Origin: Rhodoferax sp.
Lineage (GTDB): Bacteria > Pseudomonadota > Gammaproteobacteria > Burkholderiales > Burkholderiaceae_C
Assembly (NCBI GenBank): GCA_003133245.1
Contig: PKWM01000023.1
Span: 23,694-87,693 of the forward strand
Direction of reading: 5' to 3'
DNA: 64,000 nt
In this document: one piece after another, positions 1-10,255 of the stretch
Numbering within the stretch: position 1 is the first letter of the stretch
Layout of the letters: every line of letters begins with the position of its first letter
Notes under the pieces: model-generated
Told to the model about the DNA's origin: nothing
The model's database searches: none
Seen by the model: the letters and a program-made list of their open reading frames with translations, nothing else
Translations under genes and position numbers: made by a program

Positions 1-52
1 GATTTTCACAACCTTAAATTTCGGGCGGAATTCAAAGCGAATACTGAACGAA

Positions 53-724
53 TTACGTTAAAGTTGGCACGTCCGCGCCAACGCGGTATCGCAATGACAG
101 CCAAGCCGCCAACACCCCGAGCAGCAGACCAGCCAACACATCCACCGCCACATGCTGGCGGGTCGCCATGGCGGAATAGACGATGCCGATGCTCCACATC
201 CCATTGAAGCCGAGCAGCCACAGTGGCGCACCGAAGCGACGCAGCAAGTGCTGCAACCAGATTCCCGAAAAAACAGCGGTGGCGACGTGCAGCGAAGGGC
301 AGGCGTTGCCCGAGGCATCCACGTTTTTAAGAAAATTCACGTCCGGATACTGAGCCCAGTCGATACCGGCGGCGGGGACTGCCGTCGGCCAGAAATAGAA
401 GACGATCAGCGCCGCCAGGCAGGTCAGCGCCATGGCCAGGCCATAGCCAACCAGTTCGCGTCGCGTCGTCAGCAAGGTCGGGGGCAGCGAAACATAGACC
501 CACAGCGACAGGTACAGGGGCAACGCCTGCGGCTGGAAGCCGATCAGGCGATCGAGCCAGGTGATGGGCATCACCGTGGTCGGGTAGGCCGGATGTTTAA
601 GTAGATAGAAGTAAGCGCCGAAAAACAGGCTGATAAAAAGCATCGTTCCGATACTTTTGAGAACGATATGCCGGGGTATGACCGCTGCAACTTGGCGGTA
701 CCAGGGCGTCTGCGGGCTGTTCAT
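53..724 (-). CDS. PAP2-family membrane phosphatase
   Basis: A 223-residue multi-helix membrane protein of the type 2 phosphatidic acid phosphatase (PAP2) superfamily, which removes phosphate from lipid or isoprenoid phosphates at the membrane. The PAP2 signature is visible as CPSLHVA (PSxH-type motif) and, about 45 residues later, TRQHVAVD (R-x-H-x3-D type), each next to predicted helices. The ATG overlaps the TGA of the upstream deacetylase gene as ATGA, so it is the last visible gene of the aryl-polyene-type operon and probably translationally coupled. PAP2 and NodB-type enzymes are not core parts of aryl-polyene clusters, so they may modify the lipid or glycan carrier; the substrate is unknown. 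Only 52 bases remain before the window edge. Confidence 0.82.
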   Translation of the reverse strand: MNSPQTPWYRQVAAVIPRHIVLKSIGTMLFISLFFGAYFYLLKHPAYPTTVMPITWLDRLIGFQPQALPLYLSLWVYVSLPPTLLTTRRELVGYGLAMALTCLAALIVFYFWPTAVPAAGIDWAQYPDVNFLKNVDASGNACPSLHVATAVFSGIWLQHLLRRFGAPLWLLGFNGMWSIGIVYSAMATRQHVAVDVLAGLLLGVLAAWLSLRYRVGADVPTLT

Positions 725-1524
725 AAAGAGGCTTGCCGCAAGGTGACAAAACGCAGATGGGCGGCACTGGCTGCGGCCAGCACCGTGGGCAGCACTTCGA
801 GAATCACCGGAGTGCCGCGGGGCGTGCGTGCCGCATTGCCATCGTGCAACAGGAAAATGGCACCCGCCCTCAACCCGCGTAACAGGCTGCTGCTGACCCG
901 CGCCGGATCGCCGACACGCGTGTCGAAACCGCGCACCGACCAGCTCGCCAGCCGCAGCCCCAGGCTGCTAAGCACCGGGTCGAGCAAAGGATTGCGCAGG
1001 CCCGCCGGGGCGCGGAAGAACAGGGGACGCTGGCCGGTCACCGTGGCGAGCGTGTCCTGCGCGGCCTGCAATTCACGCCGAATGCCGACGTGACTCAGCA
1101 GTGAAAAATAATGGCGGTGCCGCTGGCTGTGGTTTTCCACCGCATGGCCGCGGCGCACGATCTCAAGGCACAAGTCCGGGTAGCGCGCGGCTTTGTCGCC
1201 GATGCAAAAAAAAGTCGCCCGGACCGCATAACGATCCAGCAGATCGAGCACCTGCGGCGTGACGACCGGGTCGGGGCCGTCGTCGATGGTCAGGGCAATT
1301 TCATTTCTGGCGCTGGCGGCGGCGGGCAGCCGGGTCCAGTTCGGTCCCAGCCAATGGCTGCGCGGCCAGAGCCCGAGCAGCATCAGCAAAAGGTGATTGG
1401 CCAGCACGGCAGCCAGCGCCCAGCGCCACTGCCCGGGCGCGACGATGACGAGCAGCAAGGCCAGCCCATGCAGCACGATGCTAGCGCGGATCAAGCGCGT
1501 TGGTTGCCAGCCTCCACTACGCAC
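721..1524 (-). CDS. NodB-type polysaccharide deacetylase, membrane anchored
   Basis: A 267-residue protein with two hydrophobic N-terminal segments (about residues 10-50) followed by a NodB/carbohydrate esterase 4 domain. The motif TIDDGPD gives the catalytic and metal-binding aspartates, HSQRH-type histidines follow in the HAVENHSQRHRH stretch, and FRAPAG and LLHDGN match later NodB motifs. The family hydrolyses N- or O-acetyl groups from sugars. The start is a GTG that overlaps the end of the MMPL gene by 8 bp; its own TGA overlaps the next ATG. Inference: it edits an acetylated sugar or headgroup belonging to the product of this operon. Confidence 0.82.
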   Translation of the reverse strand: MRSGGWQPTRLIRASIVLHGLALLLVIVAPGQWRWALAAVLANHLLLMLLGLWPRSHWLGPNWTRLPAAASARNEIALTIDDGPDPVVTPQVLDLLDRYAVRATFFCIGDKAARYPDLCLEIVRRGHAVENHSQRHRHYFSLLSHVGIRRELQAAQDTLATVTGQRPLFFRAPAGLRNPLLDPVLSSLGLRLASWSVRGFDTRVGDPARVSSSLLRGLRAGAIFLLHDGNAARTPRGTPVILEVLPTVLAAASAAHLRFVTLRQASL

Positions 1525-3874
1525 GGGTCGTCCTCGCGAAAATCGCAGAATAAATCAGCGCTAGGATGACGCCGGGTGCGACGGTGACGCCCATGGCCTG
1601 CAATATCGACACCTTGGAAAATGCCAGCAGGCCAAAACCGGCGACGGTGGTGAGGTTGGCAAACAGCATCGAGGCCAGTGTGCGGGGCGAAATGGGACCG
1701 TCAGCGCGATCAAAAAACAGGGCGTAATTGGAACCTACTGCAACCACCAGCAGCAAGCCCACCAGATGCAAAATAATCAGTTGCTGGCCCAACACCGCCA
1801 GCCCCGCCGTGACGGTGATGACCGCAGCCGCCAGCGGCACGACGATGCGCAGCACGCGCAGGGGCGAGCGAAGAACCCACAGCAGCAGTCCGACAATGGC
1901 AAGCAGCCCGCCCAGCGACAACAGGATGACTTCGTGCAGATAGCCGGCATACAGGCGGTCAGACTCGGCTTTCATATCGACAAAAAGCACATTGGCTAAA
2001 GCCGTGCTGCCCAGGGTACTCAGGGCCGCGCTGATTCGACTGGCGTTTATACTGCCGCCCTCGGGTGCGGTGAGCGGCAACAAGGCGCTCCAATGTTGGT
2101 CTTGCCGGATGAGTAATGCATCGACCGCCATGGCCATTGAGGTCTGCGCCAGATCGGCCGCTTGCAGCAAAGGCTGGCTGCGCGCGGCGGCGACATCGGC
2201 CAGAAAGGGCTTGAACAGTGGCAAGCGCACCGGCAAACCCTGAACCGCTTGCGCCAGCCGCGCCTCCAGTTCGGCCGGTGGCGGCAAGCTCGCTTGGCGC
2301 TGGCGCTGCGTCGCGCTGCTGGGAAGATAACGACTGGGGCTCTCGAACCCGGCGAGTTCGCCTTGATCGACTTGCGTTTGCAACAGCGCGGAAACCTGCT
2401 CAGAAGAGCGCAGTACGGCTTCCCGGCTGGCACCCGACACCACCACCAGATAACGCACATCGGGCGCACCCATGTCGGCGCGCAGACTCGCATCCAGCGC
2501 CAGATCGGCTTGCGACACCGGGCTCAATGACGATATCTTGTCATTCCACAAACTGCCGCGCTGTAGTGCCAGCGTGGCACCGGCCGCCAGCAGCAGCAGT
2601 ACCGCTGCCCAGCGCAGTTTGGCGGCGCGCTGTACCAGACCGGACAGGACGCGCCCGAGCGCCGCCACATCATGAATGCGAAAGTTGGCCGGCAGTAGAT
2701 GCGGCAAAACGAAGCGGGTCACCGTTGCAGCGGCAATCAGACCGGCAATCGAATACAGGCCGAGTTGCGCCAGACCGGGAAAGCCCGACAGCAGCAGCGC
2801 AGCAAAGCCGAAGATCGACGTCAGCACACCCAGTCGGACAGTCGGCCAGAAGCGTGTGATCCAACGCTGTGGGTCGGCCCCGCCGTGCTCGGACTGCACA
2901 AACAGGTAGATTGAATAATCCACCGCTTCGCCGATCAGTGCCGTGCCAAAGCCCAGGGTGATGCCATGCACTGCGCCAAAACCCAGACTGACGGCCGCGA
3001 CGCCTGCCAGCGCGCCGCTGATGACGGGCAAGAAACCCAATACCAGTGCCGTGGCGGAACGATAAACCAGCAACAGCAGCGTCGCGATCAGCGCCATGCT
3101 GATGATCGACAGGCGGCTGACCTGGCTCTTGATGGTGTCGCGCGCGGTCACCGAAAACACACCCGGGCCGGTCATCAGCAAACGGGCCGCAGGGCTGGCG
3201 CTGGCGGTCGCATCAAACGCGTACCGGATGGCGGCCATGGCGCGTTGCTGGGCGTCGGTATTGGAGCCCGAAGCGCGCGTTTGCAGCAGCAGCAAGGCGC
3301 GTGCACCGTCGCGTGAGCCCCAAGTGCCGTCAACCATGGGCGGGCGCTTGCCGGCATCCAGCCGGTCGAGCAATTGCACCATTTCGCCGGTCGGGTCGCG
3401 CGGCAGCAGCGACTTGACCAGCAGGCCGGCCGGTGAGGCCAGCAGTTCGATGCTGTCGCTCAAGGCGGCGTGCAGGCCGTCTGCGCTGAAGCGTGTGGGC
3501 GTCACTGCGGGGCTTAACAGGTAGCGATGATTGAACAAAAAAGCGCGGTCGCGTTCGGCGCTGACGTTCTCGCCATTGTTGACGCTGACAAAAGCTGAAT
3601 CAACGCGCAGACGCTGGGCGATCTGTTTGGAAAGCCGGGCGCGAGTGGGTGCATCGGCACCTTCAATGCCCACCAGAATCAGGCGCGAGGCCAGGCCGTC
3701 ACGGATCTGCTCTAGCAGCAACTGCTGGGCCGGCGTCGGGCTGCGCGGCAAAAAAGCCGATAAATCGGTGGTGAACTGGCTGCGGCCGACGATGACGCCA
3801 CAGGCGATGATGAACGCCAGCCAGCAGGCGATGGCGGTGCGGCCGCGCCGCGTTGGGCCTCTGGCTGGCTTCAC
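1517..3874 (-). CDS. MMPL/RND-type lipid exporter
   Basis: A 785-residue inner-membrane transporter of the RND superfamily, MMPL branch. The architecture is one N-terminal helix, a periplasmic domain with the FLPRSPTPAQQLLLEQ region, a bundle of five or six helices, a second periplasmic domain (about residues 430-640) and a second helix bundle. The family exports lipids and polyketide-like products using the proton gradient. Its position between a LolA-like carrier and an acyltransferase is exactly the context of the exporter in aryl-polyene clusters (ApeM-type). Start ATG overlaps the lolA-like stop by 4 bp. The substrate is inferred from context only. Confidence 0.85.
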   Translation of the reverse strand: MKPARGPTRRGRTAIACWLAFIIACGVIVGRSQFTTDLSAFLPRSPTPAQQLLLEQIRDGLASRLILVGIEGADAPTRARLSKQIAQRLRVDSAFVSVNNGENVSAERDRAFLFNHRYLLSPAVTPTRFSADGLHAALSDSIELLASPAGLLVKSLLPRDPTGEMVQLLDRLDAGKRPPMVDGTWGSRDGARALLLLQTRASGSNTDAQQRAMAAIRYAFDATASASPAARLLMTGPGVFSVTARDTIKSQVSRLSIISMALIATLLLLVYRSATALVLGFLPVISGALAGVAAVSLGFGAVHGITLGFGTALIGEAVDYSIYLFVQSEHGGADPQRWITRFWPTVRLGVLTSIFGFAALLLSGFPGLAQLGLYSIAGLIAAATVTRFVLPHLLPANFRIHDVAALGRVLSGLVQRAAKLRWAAVLLLLAAGATLALQRGSLWNDKISSLSPVSQADLALDASLRADMGAPDVRYLVVVSGASREAVLRSSEQVSALLQTQVDQGELAGFESPSRYLPSSATQRQRQASLPPPAELEARLAQAVQGLPVRLPLFKPFLADVAAARSQPLLQAADLAQTSMAMAVDALLIRQDQHWSALLPLTAPEGGSINASRISAALSTLGSTALANVLFVDMKAESDRLYAGYLHEVILLSLGGLLAIVGLLLWVLRSPLRVLRIVVPLAAAVITVTAGLAVLGQQLIILHLVGLLLVVAVGSNYALFFDRADGPISPRTLASMLFANLTTVAGFGLLAFSKVSILQAMGVTVAPGVILALIYSAIFARTTRA

Positions 3875-4446
3875 GGCGTCGCCAACTTTTCAATCAACAT
3901 CAAAGAACTGTCTCCGTCGGCCTGGGTGGTTTCGATGCTGCGCAGGGTATCAAGCACGCCGACAATGCGGATGCGCTTGACCACGGCTTGCATTTTTTCA
4001 TTCAGCGGCACAAGCTCCAGGGTCCAGTGCTCGGCGCTGCCGTCCAGGCTCAACCGGTAACTGCGTTCCAGCGCCTTGCGCTGACCCGCCAGGGTGGCGC
4101 GGATGCTGTCGATGAAAGCCGCCAGCTCCGGCGAATCCTGCAATTGCAGGCGATGTTTCTGGCGACCGCGCTCGATGATCAGAGTACCGCCGTCCACCGT
4201 CATTGATTCAGCTTTGGGCTTGAGCGTGCGTTTTTCCAGATGATCAGGTGCGCTGTAGAACAGTTCGCCCGAGGACTCCACCGCTTGGTCGAGCATGGCG
4301 ATGGTTTTCTTCTCGACAAAGCGGGCATGGCTGGAGCGGGTTTGCGCCAGGCTGCGCATGAGCTGGTCAATATCCCACTCGGCCGCGTGACCGATGACAG
4401 CGCCCAGCAGCAACGCCAAGGCAGGGAGCAGGTGGCGGATCTTCAT
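3871..4446 (-). CDS. LolA-like periplasmic lipid carrier
   Basis: A 191-residue protein with a clear Sec signal peptide (MKIRHLLPALALLLGAVIGHA, cleavage near residue 21-22) and the fold signature of outer-membrane lipoprotein carrier LolA relatives, including the HARFVEKKTIAML and SGELFYSAPDHLEKRT stretches. In aryl-polyene clusters the corresponding protein (ApeL-type) is thought to move lipid-like product across the periplasm. It lies between the acyltransferase and the MMPL exporter with 4-bp overlaps on both sides. It is a paralogue type rather than the housekeeping LolA, judging by context. Confidence 0.8.
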   Translation of the reverse strand: MKIRHLLPALALLLGAVIGHAAEWDIDQLMRSLAQTRSSHARFVEKKTIAMLDQAVESSGELFYSAPDHLEKRTLKPKAESMTVDGGTLIIERGRQKHRLQLQDSPELAAFIDSIRATLAGQRKALERSYRLSLDGSAEHWTLELVPLNEKMQAVVKRIRIVGVLDTLRSIETTQADGDSSLMLIEKLATP

Positions 4447-5381
4447 GATTTTGGCGGTGTGGTGGTGGCTACAGGCTGCCAGAAATCGAAAAAATTAAAC
4501 CAGTTGTACGGTGCCTGGCGGCAGTAGTGGTCCAGCAGCGCAGCGTAGCGGCTGATGGCCGCTTGCAGGGCGGCATCGCGCTGTCCAGGCGCAAGCGCAG
4601 AAAAATCTGCCAGGGGTTCGAAATGAATGGCGTAACGGTTGCCCCCCAGATAGAGACCGGTCATGAAGACCACCGGACGCCGCAGCAAGGCGGCCATACG
4701 CAGCGGCCCGCTCGGCAAGTTCGCATTGCTGCCCAGGATTTGCACTGGGACCAGGGCGTCGTTGCCGAAGGTGCGATCGGCCAGCATGCCGACGGCAGCG
4801 CCAGCGTCCAGGCGCTCGCGCACCTGGAGCATGGAATCAATCTGGCCCAGGCCAATGATGTCCTGCACTGCGTCCGGGTTGATGGCCGCCAGCATGGCAT
4901 TTATTTTTTGGGCATTTTCCTGGTGCATCAACATGGCGACGCGCAAGTCCGTGTGCTCTCGGCCCAGCGCGCGGATCACTTCAAAACTGCCCAGATGCGC
5001 ACCCAGCAGGAACAAGCCCTTGCCGTCGGCCAGCAGACGCTGCAGCGTGTCCTCGCCATGCACTTCAATCTCAAACAAATCAAAGCGGCGGTTGACCAGA
5101 TAGATGCGGTCATGGATGGTGGCAGCAAAGCTGAAAAAATGCCGGTACAGATCGTGCCAGCGGGCCGGACGACCTAACGCACGCCCGAGATAATTGCGTG
5201 AGGCACGCCGACTGGCCGGTGCAAACAAAAGAAAATAAGCGGCGATCAGGTGCAGCACGGCGCGCCCGATGCGCCGCCCCAGACGCAGTGAAATCCAGCT
5301 CATGAGGCGCAACATCAGCAGATTGCTGCGCTCCGGGCGCTGGGCCCAGGCAGCGTGGCCGGCGCTCGGCTGAGCTGTCAT
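4443..5381 (-). CDS. LpxL-like lipid acyltransferase
   Basis: A 312-residue protein of the lysophospholipid/LpxL-HtrB acyltransferase family, which transfers acyl chains from acyl-ACP to a lipid acceptor at the cytoplasmic face of the inner membrane. The catalytic H-x4-E box is visible as GAHLGSFE and a downstream block reads MLADRTFG. A hydrophobic segment near residues 35-55 anchors it. Overlaps both neighbours by 4 bp. In aryl-polyene operons such a gene is thought to attach the finished polyene chain to a lipid headgroup; that role is inferred from context. Confidence 0.82.
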   Translation of the reverse strand: MTAQPSAGHAAWAQRPERSNLLMLRLMSWISLRLGRRIGRAVLHLIAAYFLLFAPASRRASRNYLGRALGRPARWHDLYRHFFSFAATIHDRIYLVNRRFDLFEIEVHGEDTLQRLLADGKGLFLLGAHLGSFEVIRALGREHTDLRVAMLMHQENAQKINAMLAAINPDAVQDIIGLGQIDSMLQVRERLDAGAAVGMLADRTFGNDALVPVQILGSNANLPSGPLRMAALLRRPVVFMTGLYLGGNRYAIHFEPLADFSALAPGQRDAALQAAISRYAALLDHYCRQAPYNWFNFFDFWQPVATTTPPKS

Positions 5382-5683
5382 GCAGGCGACCTCGCCACGA
5401 CACTGCCGCTGGCAATTTTGCGCGACCCCGCGCTGATGTCGAAGCGGATAGCACCGCTGGCTGCAACGCTGTGCTCGATCAGTAGTTCATCGCCGGGACG
5501 CGCCGGGCTTAGAAACTTGACTGAGCTGATCTCGCAGCGTGCCAGCGCAACGGCGCGGCTGTCGGCGATGCTTTGCAGCACCAGGTCCAGCAACACGACA
5601 CCAGGCAGGATGGGTCGGCCCGGAAAATGCCCCGCCAAGGCGGGATGATTCAGTGGAACCGTCCAGTGGGTGGCGTTGTTCAT
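5378..5683 (-). CDS. Short FabZ-like 3-hydroxyacyl-ACP dehydratase
   Basis: A 101-residue single hotdog domain. The motif HPALAGHFPGRPILPGVV is the FabA/FabZ helix-start signature with the catalytic histidine; later EISSVKFLSPARPGDEL matches the beta-strand region. It corresponds to the ApeI-type dehydratase of aryl-polyene clusters, which works on ACP-bound intermediates. It is shorter than housekeeping FabZ (about 140-150 residues). Overlaps the AMP-ligase stop and the acyltransferase start by 4 bp each. Confidence 0.8.
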   Translation of the reverse strand: MNNATHWTVPLNHPALAGHFPGRPILPGVVLLDLVLQSIADSRAVALARCEISSVKFLSPARPGDELLIEHSVAASGAIRFDISAGSRKIASGSVVARSPA

Positions 5684-7023
5684 GCGGGCTTGCCTCTGCT
5701 GCGGGCCTGAACAAGGGCTTGCAGCGCGTCGCGTGGTAGTTTTCCGGTGCTGTTGCGTGGCAGTGCACCAACAAACAGCAGGGGGCGCGGCAGGAAAACC
5801 GGGTCAATATGTTCGCGCAGGGCGGCCAGCAAATGCGGCGCATCCAGGCCCGGCGCCACCACACACGCGGCCAGCCGTGTAATGTGATCATCGCCGGTTT
5901 CATCGGGCATATAAAAAGCGCCATCCAGCACACCGGGAATGGTACTGAGCAAGTGGTTGAGACTCGCTAGCGAATGCCGTTTGCCAGCGATATTGATCAG
6001 ATCGGCGATGCGCCCGTGCAACAAAAAATGCTCGTCTGCCATCGGTTCAATCAGGTCGCTCAGGGCCGTCAAGGTCTCGATGTGACCGCCGCAAGCGCGC
6101 ACGCAATCACCCTCCACAATCAGTTTTATCCCGGGAAACAACTGCCACTGTGCGGTCTGTGCGGAGCGGCGGCTGGCAATCTGGCCGGTTTCGGTGCTGC
6201 CATAGATTTCCAGTAACGGAGCATGGCAACGGGCCTCGATGTCCTGCGCGAGTTCGGTGGACAGCGGTGCTGTAGCGCAAACGACCAGCGCGATCTCGGG
6301 CAGCGCCAGCCCCGCATCCAGCAAGGCGCGCAGATGCACGGGCGAGGACACCAACACGCGTGGTGTCGGCACTGCTGCCAGTGCCTGGCAAATGTCGGCC
6401 GGGTAAAACGGCTGCGCATGGCTCAGTGCATTGCCACTGTGCCATGCCATCAGTACCGTGGATTCAAAGCCGTACATGTGTTGCGGCGGTACGGTGCCAA
6501 TGAGGGTGCAGGGCGGGTTGTGCAATAGCCCCAGGCGCAAGGCCTCGGCCCGCACACAACCGACCAGTGCACCCCAGGTTTTGGGATGCGGTTGCGGGAT
6601 ACCGGTCGAGCCTGAAGTAAATACCACTGCGATAAGTTGCTTGCTGTCAATTTGTGGAATAAAAAAACTGTCTGGCAGGCTCATCCTCATGGCCGGGTAG
6701 CGCAGTTGCGGCAGTTCCACCAAGCACAGGTCACTATCGGTCAAACAAAACACATCCGGCGCAAAAACCTTGATCTGGCGCACCACTTCCGGTGTGTGGG
6801 TGGACGGCAGCAGGCTGACTTTGCCGGCCACAATGGCGGCCGCCAGACCGACGCTAAAACGGTAACGATCACTGCACAGATTGAGCAGGTGAGCGCCTGC
6901 GGGCAAGCGCTCGACCAGCTGACTGACCTCGGCCAGAAACTGGCGCAGCGTGACGGCACCATCGGAGCGCCAGGCGACGATGCTGTTTGGGCGGCCGTGA
7001 GAGACCAGCGGCAATGAGGGCAT
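5680..7023 (-). CDS. AMP-dependent acyl-ACP/CoA ligase
   Basis: A 447-residue adenylate-forming enzyme. The P-loop type core VFTSGSTGIPQP, the motif EIYGSTETGQ, the hinge region LHGRIADLINIAGKRHSL and the C-terminal lysine motif NSTGKLPRDAL are all present, so the enzyme looks complete although short for the family. In aryl-polyene clusters the equivalent (ApeH-type) loads the aromatic starter acid, such as 4-hydroxybenzoate, onto an ACP. An ACP gene sits two genes upstream. There is an 18-nt gap to the preceding gene. Confidence 0.82.
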   Translation of the reverse strand: MPSLPLVSHGRPNSIVAWRSDGAVTLRQFLAEVSQLVERLPAGAHLLNLCSDRYRFSVGLAAAIVAGKVSLLPSTHTPEVVRQIKVFAPDVFCLTDSDLCLVELPQLRYPAMRMSLPDSFFIPQIDSKQLIAVVFTSGSTGIPQPHPKTWGALVGCVRAEALRLGLLHNPPCTLIGTVPPQHMYGFESTVLMAWHSGNALSHAQPFYPADICQALAAVPTPRVLVSSPVHLRALLDAGLALPEIALVVCATAPLSTELAQDIEARCHAPLLEIYGSTETGQIASRRSAQTAQWQLFPGIKLIVEGDCVRACGGHIETLTALSDLIEPMADEHFLLHGRIADLINIAGKRHSLASLNHLLSTIPGVLDGAFYMPDETGDDHITRLAACVVAPGLDAPHLLAALREHIDPVFLPRPLLFVGALPRNSTGKLPRDALQALVQARSRGKPA

Positions 7024-7040
7024 GATGATGTCGGCGAGTA

Positions 7041-7679
7041 CTAGCGCGGACGCGCCGGGGTGTTGCGGTACGCCCGCACCGCATCGAGGATGTGCATATG
7101 TTGCATCCCGCGCAGCACATATCGACGCACCCCATATTCAGCAATGAACATCAACGCGACCAAAGGCAGCGTCAGGAAATTGGCAAAGACCGACCAGACG
7201 GCAAGCGGCGCCAAAAAAAAGAGCAAGGTCGAAGCCAAAGCCATCGCCGCAAAAAACAAGGACCAGGCGAGCGTGACCTGACGTGTGTAGCTTTCATACT
7301 GCGGCGTCAGGGGTGTCTGCATCGCCTCGGCCAGGCGCGTGCACAACGGCTGTCGCCCAGCGATCAGAGTACGGGCAAAAGTGATGAACAAGATGACGTA
7401 CAAGGCCATATTTTGCAACCAGTAAACCAGCCCGAAATGGCGCTCCAGTGCCGACCACCCAAGCCACAGCGCAACACACGCCAGCGCCAGCGCCGCCAGC
7501 AGAACGAAGCGCCGCGCTGAACGCCAGGCCAGCACCAGCGCGATCAGCAGCACCGGCGCAATCGCCACCACCGCGCCCAGCTTGCCGCTGTGAGCGGATT
7601 CATTGGTGTAATGCGCCAGCAAGGGATAGCCGATCAGCAGCGCCGCAAGGCCGAACCAGCGCACCATGCGGCGTGCCAT
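7041..7679 (-). CDS. Multi-helix membrane protein of aryl-polyene clusters (COG4648-like)
   Basis: A hydrophobic 212-residue protein with about six predicted helices, resembling the small membrane protein found next to ACP and AMP-ligase genes in aryl-polyene operons. I place the start at MARRMVRWFGL, because that ATG forms an ATGA overlap with the ACP stop; a longer reading starting 33 nt earlier would run into the ACP gene. The biochemical role is not known to me. It may act as the membrane scaffold for the biosynthetic enzymes. Confidence 0.7.
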   Translation of the reverse strand: MARRMVRWFGLAALLIGYPLLAHYTNESAHSGKLGAVVAIAPVLLIALVLAWRSARRFVLLAALALACVALWLGWSALERHFGLVYWLQNMALYVILFITFARTLIAGRQPLCTRLAEAMQTPLTPQYESYTRQVTLAWSLFFAAMALASTLLFFLAPLAVWSVFANFLTLPLVALMFIAEYGVRRYVLRGMQHMHILDAVRAYRNTPARPR

Positions 7680-7969
7680 CAGCAGGTTCTCTGGGCGGCA
7701 ATAGTGTCGCAAAGGCTGCGCAGCGAGCTGAAAATGTGCTGGTTGTCGGCGCTGTCGCTGCGCAGTTGCAGACCATACCGTTTGGAGACCACCAACGCCA
7801 CTTCCAGCACATCAATCGAGTCCAGGCCCAAGCCATCGCCATACAGGGGGGCATCCGGCGTGATTTGATCTGCGCTGACCTCAAGGTTCAGCGACTCGAT
7901 CAACAATTGGGCCACTTCAAGTTGCAAATCTGCAGTGCTGGTGGCGGTGGGTTTCGGGTTGTCTTGCAT
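7679..7969 (-). CDS. Acyl carrier protein
   Basis: A 96-residue acyl carrier protein. The phosphopantetheine attachment site is the serine in GLGLDSIDVLE, and the acidic helix II region follows. It is first in the minus-strand operon, divergent from thiC. Aryl-polyene clusters typically hold two specialised ACPs; only one is seen here. The ribosome binding site is weak. It presumably carries the growing polyene chain loaded by the AMP-ligase. Confidence 0.85.
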   Translation of the reverse strand: MQDNPKPTATSTADLQLEVAQLLIESLNLEVSADQITPDAPLYGDGLGLDSIDVLEVALVVSKRYGLQLRSDSADNQHIFSSLRSLCDTIAAQRTC

Positions 7970-8134
7970 GATGTCGATAGAAGAGTAGTGAGCCAGGGCC
8001 CACCAATGGTTAAGTGCTGGCAGCTGGTTGCCAGGTCAGAAAATGCAGGGTCAGGCCGATCATGCATTTTATGACTGCCGGCGGCCTCCGCCAAGCGATA
8101 GCTACAACTCCACGCACCCACCCTGCCTTGGCGC

Positions 8135-8140
8135 TACAAT
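8135..8140 (+). promoter_or_regulatory. Candidate -10 box of the thiamine operon
   Basis: TACAAT lies 8 nt before the predicted 5' end of the TPP riboswitch, the expected place for a promoter. No good -35 box is seen. The remaining sequence 7970-8134 between the divergent ACP and thiC units shows no gene. Confidence 0.3.
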
Positions 8141-8147
8141 CGATCCC

Positions 8148-8243
8148 GCTCCGGGGTGCGATCCGCCAATTGTGGTGGAGTCGCCGAGATGGTCAGAACC
8201 AAACCCGTGAACTTGAATCGGTTAGTACCGACGTAAGAAGAGC
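8148..8243 (+). promoter_or_regulatory. TPP riboswitch (THI element)
   Basis: The conserved sequence blocks of the thiamine pyrophosphate riboswitch are present in order: CCGGGGTGC, GCCGAGA (usual GCTGAGA), ACCCGTGAACTTGA and GTTAGTACCGACGTAAG. The closing stem pairs GCTC at 8148-8151 with GAGC at 8240-8243. It ends about 85 nt before the thiC start. No U-tract terminator follows, so control is probably at translation, as is usual in Proteobacteria; that part is inference. Confidence 0.92.
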
Positions 8244-8307
8244 TGTCAGACATCAAAGCATCCCACGTGCTTGCCGCCTGGCCACCTTCCGGAGCACTGT
8301 GTAGTGA

Positions 8308-10227
<1,920 letters not shown>

Positions 10228-10255
10228 GCCAGATCGCCAGCAAGTTGAGCACAAA

